DNA of 8,777 nucleotides from an uncultured Porphyromonadaceae bacterium (GTDB lineage: Bacteria; Bacteroidota; Bacteroidia; Bacteroidales; Muribaculaceae). Position 1 is the stretch's first letter. Each line of letters opens with the position of its first letter. Made by a program: the position numbers and the translations under genes. Positions 5,366-8,777 of this stretch are shown here, piece after piece. The notes below the pieces were generated by a model. That model made no database searches. It was given only the letters and a program-made list of their open reading frames with translations, and was not told the origin of the DNA. The stretch is taken from positions 1 to 8,777 of the forward strand of contig URZG01000078.1 in the NCBI GenBank assembly GCA_900552325.1. The letters run 5' to 3'.

Positions 5366-6667
5366 ATGCTTAAAATTATTGATTTACACAGGCTGTTCAT
5401 CGCCGTTGCAGTTTTGTTCACAATGGCTTATGCTGCTGAGGCAAAACCTAATAAGGTCGCCGACAATATCTATTGGGAAGTATCGGGCGATACTCTTCGC
5501 GTCTTCGGACAGGGGGCGATCCCCGATTTCGATATGGAAAAGTCAAGACAATGGCGTAATCCGAAAGTATGGCATAATATCAATGTTATAGAGGTAGGGG
5601 AGGGGATTACGTCAATCGGGGAACATGCGTTTTCAAATTATTTCGGCTGGGAGAAATCCGATAAGCTCAAGGTGCGTAACACGCCGGTGGACCTGTATTT
5701 GCCGTTGAGTCTGCGCGAAATTAAATTTATGTCCTTTAATGATTTGGGGATAAAAACTCTTATTTTGCCTTCGCGTCTGGAGGTGATAGGCTGGTCTGCT
5801 TTCTCGACAGACTCCGTTGCAGATGGTGAGGATTGGGGGACTATCACTATTCCGGCTTCAGTGCAGGACATCGGCAATCGTGCATTCGAGAAAAGACATG
5901 TCAGACAGATGAACATAGAGGGTGCGCCGGATATCGATATTTCTGCAATAACTACCATACCCACGTTGGAAGGTATTGATTTCAACAATATGCCGAGCAG
6001 GCTTAAAGGACTGGCGTCCATGAATCCGCAACCCACTCTTACTCGGATAAAGAATTGGAAGAATGTCAAGGGCATGCCGTATGACTTCAAAAAGATTGCC
6101 GAGGACAAGCGCGAACCGGTCGAGATAACGTGGGACGACGGCATACGCTACCGTATTGACTTCAAGAAGGAGGAAGCCACATATCTCGGCCCGGACAATA
6201 TCGACGAACTCTATTACATCTCCGGGTACGTTATGATTCCTGACGAGATAACCTATCAGGGGGAGACGTTCGCCGTGACCGGTATCCGCAAGGGGCTCTT
6301 TACTGGCGACACGAGGTTGACCGACATCACGCTCCCCGACGCCATGACGGTAATCCCGGCAGAGGCCTTCCGCAACTGCATCAATCTCAAACATGTGGAT
6401 CTGCCGCAGAATCTCGTCAGGGTGGGTGATTTCGCATTTGACGGCTGTAAGTCGCTTGAATATGTTACCTTCCCTGAGAGCACCCGCGTGATCGGCAACG
6501 CCGCCTTCGACGGCTGCCTCTCGCTCGAATCGGTAATTCTGCCCGACGGCCTGAAAAAGATCGGCGACCATTGCTTCGATGTATGCCCCAAACTGACACA
6601 CATCACGGTGCCCGACGGAGTGGAGCTGGGCCATGACTGGTACCGTTCCTCCCCTTCCGGATGGTGA
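5366..6667 (+). CDS. Secreted BspA-type leucine-rich-repeat (LRR_5) protein inserted in the spc cluster
   Basis: This 433-residue protein has no ribosomal role. Residues 1-26 look like a Sec signal peptide (hydrophobic core FIAVAVLFTMAYAA, likely cut at AEA before KPNK); no lipobox Cys, membrane anchor or type IX sorting domain is visible, so it may be periplasmic or released. An N-terminal module (about 34-90) has the IYWEVSGDTLRVFGQGAIPD and VGEGITSIGEHAFS motifs of BspA-like proteins. The middle is degenerate, with LRR-like pieces near 130-175. After a linker, four repeats of exactly 23 residues start at 318, 341, 364 and 387, pattern LxxIxLPxxxxxIxxxAFxxCxx, with a partial fifth from 410. 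BspA-like repeats often mediate adhesion or protein binding; the ligand here is unknown. The start is secure: an in-frame TAA lies at 5351. G+C rises from about 37-43% in the 5' part to 63% over the repeats, unlike the uniform neighbours, which suggests transfer or mosaic origin. It is bracketed by two terminators. Confidence 0.88.
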   Translation: MLKIIDLHRLFIAVAVLFTMAYAAEAKPNKVADNIYWEVSGDTLRVFGQGAIPDFDMEKSRQWRNPKVWHNINVIEVGEGITSIGEHAFSNYFGWEKSDKLKVRNTPVDLYLPLSLREIKFMSFNDLGIKTLILPSRLEVIGWSAFSTDSVADGEDWGTITIPASVQDIGNRAFEKRHVRQMNIEGAPDIDISAITTIPTLEGIDFNNMPSRLKGLASMNPQPTLTRIKNWKNVKGMPYDFKKIAEDKREPVEITWDDGIRYRIDFKKEEATYLGPDNIDELYYISGYVMIPDEITYQGETFAVTGIRKGLFTGDTRLTDITLPDAMTVIPAEAFRNCINLKHVDLPQNLVRVGDFAFDGCKSLEYVTFPESTRVIGNAAFDGCLSLESVILPDGLKKIGDHCFDVCPKLTHITVPDGVELGHDWYRSSPSGW

Positions 6668-6742
6668 GAGCGCATTTTGTGCCGTCCGACCATCAGAGAA
6701 AGAATCGAAAATTAATAATTGTTAACATTATTTAACCTGCAT

Positions 6743-6781
6743 TGCCGCGTATTCAGCTCTCTGGATACGCGGCATTGTTTT
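6743..6781 (+). terminator. Intrinsic terminator after the leucine-rich-repeat gene
   Basis: TGCCGCGTAT (6743-6752) pairs perfectly with ATACGCGGCA (6765-6774) around a 12-nt loop, followed by TTGTTTT (6775-6781). It lies 75 nt after the stop codon and would end the leucine-rich-repeat transcript before rpsN. Its T-tract overlaps the -33 element of the next promoter, so the two signals are fused. Confidence 0.88.
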
Positions 6782-6809
6782 GTGGATTGCGAAAAAAATG
6801 CGAACTTTG
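6779..6809 (+). promoter_or_regulatory. Bacteroidota-type promoter for the rpsN–rpsH–rplF–rplR unit
   Basis: The primary sigma factor of Bacteroidota recognises a -33 TTTG and a -7 TAnnTTTG. Here TTTG (6779-6782) is followed after 19 nt by GAACTTTG (6802-6809): five of the six specified -7 bases match, and the spacing is right. The flanking CTTTGCAG is typical of this promoter class. Transcription would start near 6814-6817. The position, directly after a terminator and ahead of ribosomal genes that would otherwise lack a promoter, supports it. Not shown experimentally. Confidence 0.75.
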
Positions 6810-6814
6810 CAGTT

Positions 6815-6982
6815 GGTTTTCAGGACTCTTGCGGTTCCGAGGTACTCCCTGCCTTCTCTCACGGGATGGCTGACGCTTTAGCGGGGAGCAGTGAGGAATC
6901 GGAAGTTTTGTCGTTGAGCATACCGATAACGTTGAATCACAGAATATTACAAAATACTATTATTAACCATTAACTTCAGCAC
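6815..6982 (+). promoter_or_regulatory. Structured 5' leader of rpsN, possible autoregulatory element
   Basis: If transcription starts at the predicted promoter, about 170 nt precede the rpsN ATG. Two nested stems can form: TTCCGA (6835-6840) with TCGGAA (6899-6904), and inside it CTCCCTGC (6845-6852) with GCGGGGAG (6881-6888; eight pairs, one G-T). GTTTTG follows the outer stem at 6905-6910, so a weak attenuator is conceivable. The last part (about 6920-6982) is AT-rich and includes AACCATTAAC, a 10-mer also present before rplB. The layout resembles ribosomal-protein leader RNAs that bind one of their own products, but no known leader family was recognised. Confidence 0.5.
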
Positions 6983-7252
6983 ATGGCAAAAGAATCAATG
7001 AAAGCCCGCGAAGTGAAGCGCCAGAAACTGGTTGCCAAATTTGCCGCCAAGAAGGCTGCCCTCAAGGCTGCCGGCGACTATGAGGCTCTCCAGCTGCTGC
7101 CCAAGAATGCATCGCGCGTTCGTCTTCACAACCGCTGCTCGATCACAGGCCGTCCCAAAGGCTACCTGCGCCAGTTCGGAATCTCCCGTATCCAGTTCCG
7201 CGAAATGGCATCTGCAGGCCTTATCCCCGGCGTGAAGAAAGCAAGCTGGTAA
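6983..7252 (+). CDS. rpsN: 30S ribosomal protein S14 (uS14), long zinc-independent form
   Basis: uS14 is a late-assembly protein of the 30S head close to the decoding region. The 89-residue product is the long type without the zinc ribbon: only one Cys is present (in RLHNRCSITGRPKGYLRQFG), and the CxxC pairs of the short zinc form are absent. The C-terminal signature GISRIQFREMASAGLIPGVK followed by KASW is complete. The start MAKESMKAREVKRQKLV is standard for Bacteroidota and has no Shine-Dalgarno. In most genomes this gene directly follows rplE; here it lies 1.77 kb away, beyond the inserted gene and two terminators, and is first in a new transcription unit. A 191-nt spacer separates it from rpsH. 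Confidence 0.97.
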   Translation: MAKESMKAREVKRQKLVAKFAAKKAALKAAGDYEALQLLPKNASRVRLHNRCSITGRPKGYLRQFGISRIQFREMASAGLIPGVKKASW

Positions 7253-7443
7253 TCGCGGCGGAGCAATCCCGACCCTCCCGCCTCCGAGCGGGCCACGCGA
7301 TTTGCCGCCGATGCCGAAAGCGGTCCTCCGGGTAAGCCCATTTCTGCGGGACCCCCCGGCCGGAAACCTGCCTTCCACAGCCATGGCGGCAAGCGAAAGA
7401 ATTATTAATCAAAAGTTTTAACACAACTTTTCAGACCAATCCA
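7253..7443 (+). other. GC-rich hairpin spacer between rpsN and rpsH
   Basis: No gene is evident in this 191-nt stretch. Line 7261-7320 is 42/60 G+C (70%). A nested structure begins on the rpsN stop codon: AATCGCG (7251-7257) with CGCGATT (7296-7302), enclosing CCCGC (7277-7281) with GCGGG (7288-7292). A second domain is closed by GGTCC (7322-7326) with GGACC (7349-7353). GCCATGGC at 7380-7387 is a perfect palindrome. The sequence then turns AT-rich, with a perfect inverted repeat AAAAGTT (7411-7417)/AACTTTT (7425-7431) only 12 nt before the rpsH ATG, where it could affect initiation. No promoter or T-tract terminator was recognised. Confidence 0.65.
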
Positions 7444-7842
7444 ATGACCGATCCAATAGCAGATTATCTGACAAGATTGAGGAACGCCATCAAGGCCGGC
7501 CACCGTGTAGTGGAAATCCCCGCCTCAAACTTGAAGAAAGAGATCACCAAGATCCTTTTCGAGCAGGGCTATATCCTCAACTACAAATTCGTTGAGTCAG
7601 AAAACCCCGCCGGCACCATCAAGGTTGCCCTCAAATACGATCCCGTAGACCGCGTGAACGCCATCAAGGGCCTTCAGCGCGCATCCCGCCCGGGTCTGCG
7701 CCAGTACTGCGGCTACAAATCGATGCCCCGTGTTCTTAATGGTTTAGGTATCGCCATCCTCTCCACCTCCAAAGGTGTGATGACCAACAAGAAAGCCGCA
7801 GAGCTCAAGGTTGGTGGCGAAGTACTGTGTTACGTTTATTAA
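7444..7842 (+). CDS. rpsH: 30S ribosomal protein S8 (uS8)
   Basis: uS8 is a primary 16S rRNA-binding protein of the 30S platform (helix 21). In E. coli it also represses the spc operon by binding its mRNA near rplE. The product is 132 residues, the usual size. Features are the N-terminal MTDPIADYLTRLRNAIKAGH, VVEIPASNLKKEI, the middle FEQGYILNYKFV, and the signature GLGIAILSTSKGVMTNKKAA followed by the VGGEVLCYVY ending. The ATG follows ACCAATCCA, with no Shine-Dalgarno. Because of the inserted gene, rpsH would be on a different transcript from rplX–rplE, so feedback of the E. coli kind on those genes would have to act in trans on a separate mRNA. rplF begins 21 nt downstream. Confidence 0.98.
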   Translation: MTDPIADYLTRLRNAIKAGHRVVEIPASNLKKEITKILFEQGYILNYKFVESENPAGTIKVALKYDPVDRVNAIKGLQRASRPGLRQYCGYKSMPRVLNGLGIAILSTSKGVMTNKKAAELKVGGEVLCYVY

Positions 7843-7845
7843 TCG

Positions 7846-7853
7846 AAAGGAGG
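7846..7853 (+). promoter_or_regulatory. Perfect Shine-Dalgarno sequence of rplF
   Basis: AAAGGAGG is complementary over 8 nt to the CCTCCTTT at the 3' end of bacterial 16S rRNA, and lies 10 nt before the rplF ATG. Bacteroidota mostly do not use Shine-Dalgarno sequences, because the anti-Shine-Dalgarno is held on the 30S platform. No other gene start in this window has one outside coding sequence, so this site stands out. Confidence 0.85.
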
Positions 7854-7863
7854 ACCATATAAT

Positions 7864-8421
7864 ATGTCACGTATAGGAAAAGCCCCCATCGAGATCCCCG
7901 CAGGCGTAACCGTAACCGTGGGAAAAGACAATCTCGTCACAGTCAAGGGCCCCAAAGGGGAGCTCTCGCAGGCTGTGAATCCCGAATTTGAAATCAAGGT
8001 AGAGGATGGCCACATCCACCTGCTGCGTCCCTCCGACGACCGCGAGCACCGCGCACAGCACGGTCTGTACCGTTCGCTGGTCCACAACATGGTAGTGGGC
8101 GTATCCACCGGCTACCGCAAGGAAATGGAACTCGTAGGTGTAGGTTACCGCGCCGCAGCCACCGGCCAGGTGCTGGAGCTGTCGCTGGGCTACTCCCACG
8201 CCATCTATATAAAGCTTCCCAAGGAAATCAAGGTGGAAGCCAAGTCCGAGCGCAACAAGAACCCCCTGATCATCCTCGAGAGCGACGACAAGCAGCTCCT
8301 GGGTCAGGTTTGCGCCAAGATCCGCTCCCTCCGCAAGCCCGAACCCTACAAAGGCAAGGGTATCAAGTTTGTAGGCGAGGTTATCCGCCGCAAGTCTGGT
8401 AAAACGGCAGGTGCCAAATAA
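7864..8421 (+). CDS. rplF: 50S ribosomal protein L6 (uL6)
   Basis: uL6 binds 23S rRNA near the factor-binding (sarcin-ricin) region of the 50S subunit and matters for late subunit assembly. The 185-residue product has two repeated alpha/beta domains, as usual (E. coli 177). The start MSRIGKAPIEIPAGVTVTVG is typical; LVTVKGPKGELSQ, LYRSLVHNMVVGVSTGYRKE and LVGVGYRAAATGQVLELSLG mark the first domain and linker; the second ends with the signature KPEPYKGKGIKFVGEVIRRK and a basic tail GKTAGAK. The start is fixed by a perfect Shine-Dalgarno 10 nt upstream, exceptional here. Composition matches the other ribosomal genes. rplR follows after 22 nt. Confidence 0.98.
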   Translation: MSRIGKAPIEIPAGVTVTVGKDNLVTVKGPKGELSQAVNPEFEIKVEDGHIHLLRPSDDREHRAQHGLYRSLVHNMVVGVSTGYRKEMELVGVGYRAAATGQVLELSLGYSHAIYIKLPKEIKVEAKSERNKNPLIILESDDKQLLGQVCAKIRSLRKPEPYKGKGIKFVGEVIRRKSGKTAGAK

Positions 8422-8443
8422 AAACTGAAACTGAAAGAAAACT

Positions 8444-8777
8444 ATGATCTCTAAAGCAGACAGAAGAAACAAGATCAAAGCCCGCATCCGCGGCAAGGTT
8501 TCCGGCACCGCCGCCCGTCCGCGCATGACCGTCTTCCGCTCCAACAAGCAAATCTACGTGCAGCTCGTTGACGACGCCCAGGGTGCCACCCTGGCATGTG
8601 CCTCCTCCAAAGGCATCGAAGAGGGCAACAAGGTAGAAATCGCCGCCAAAGTAGGCCGCGCGATCGCCGAGAAGGCACTCGCCAAAGGCATCGACACCGT
8701 AGTGTTCGACCGTAACGGCTATCTTTTCCACGGCAGAGTTAAATCATTGGCTGACGCAGCTCGCGAAGGCGGACTTA
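8444..8777 (+). CDS. rplR: 50S ribosomal protein L18 (uL18), cut at its last few codons
   Basis: uL18 binds 5S rRNA together with L5 and anchors it in the central protuberance. The window contains 111 codons and the first base of the next; the family is about 114-120 residues, so only the extreme C-terminus (after DAAREGGL) is missing. The frame opens MISKADRRNKIKARIRGKVS, followed by GTAARPRMTVFRSNKQIYVQ, LVDDAQGATLACASS, VGRAIAEKALAKGIDTVVFD and RNGYLFHGRVKSLADAAREG, all standard for the family. The ATG at 8444 follows an A-rich leader (CTGAAAGAAAACT) and no Shine-Dalgarno. By the canonical order, rpsE, rpmD, rplO and secY should lie beyond the window edge. Confidence 0.96.
   Translation, partial: MISKADRRNKIKARIRGKVSGTAARPRMTVFRSNKQIYVQLVDDAQGATLACASSKGIEEGNKVEIAAKVGRAIAEKALAKGIDTVVFDRNGYLFHGRVKSLADAAREGGL

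Noticed and set aside
5858..6634. 258-codon minus-strand frame opposite the leucine-rich-repeat gene
   Set aside because: The + strand product has a signal peptide and exact 23-residue repeats; the antisense frame is its shadow.
6719..6973. 84-codon frame between the leucine-rich-repeat gene and rpsN
   Set aside because: Non-ATG start, and it spans the terminator, promoter and leader stems; the product has no recognisable features.
117..7443. Insertion-sequence or transposon remnants in the spacers
   Set aside because: No transposase fragment, no matching terminal repeats and no target duplications were seen, although the inverted repeats are many.

Overview
The window is a stretch of the S10–spc ribosomal-protein gene cluster, all on the + strand, from a member of the phylum Bacteroidota. 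Order Bacteroidales is likely and a gut family such as Muribaculaceae is possible, but the family is a low-confidence guess. The evidence is: L2 has HPM where E. coli has HPH; L22 and S3 carry C-terminal extensions; most start codons lack a Shine-Dalgarno sequence and follow A/C-rich leaders; one promoter is close to the Bacteroidota TTTG/TAnnTTTG type; and a secreted BspA-type leucine-rich-repeat protein is present.

Layout. 1-116: 3' end of rplW. 342-5210: rplB, rpsS, rplV, rpsC, rplP, rpmC, rpsQ, rplN, rplX and rplE in canonical order. 5234-5285: a strong intrinsic terminator directly after rplE. 5366-6667: an inserted gene for a secreted leucine-rich-repeat protein, unrelated to ribosomes. 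6743-6781: a second intrinsic terminator, whose T-tract runs into a Bacteroidota-type promoter (6779-6809). 6815-6982: a structured leader of about 170 nt. 6983-8777: the rest of the spc order, rpsN, rpsH, rplF and rplR (rplR lacks its last few codons at the window edge).

How it works together. The 14 ribosomal genes supply the 30S and 50S subunits. In most bacteria rplE and rpsN are adjacent and cotranscribed. Here the cluster appears split into two transcription units by a foreign-looking gene with its own terminator, and the distal half appears to have gained its own promoter and leader. The sequence shows the signals; the split itself is an inference.

Three spacers inside the cluster are unusually long (225, 292 and 191 nt). 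They are richer in GC than the genes around them (67-77% in sampled 60-nt lines, against 58% in one sampled line of rplP), contain many inverted repeats, and each turns abruptly AT-rich just before the next start codon. rplF alone has a perfect 8-nt Shine-Dalgarno sequence, rare in this phylum. No RNA genes, CRISPR arrays, insertion sequences or convincing minus-strand genes were seen.
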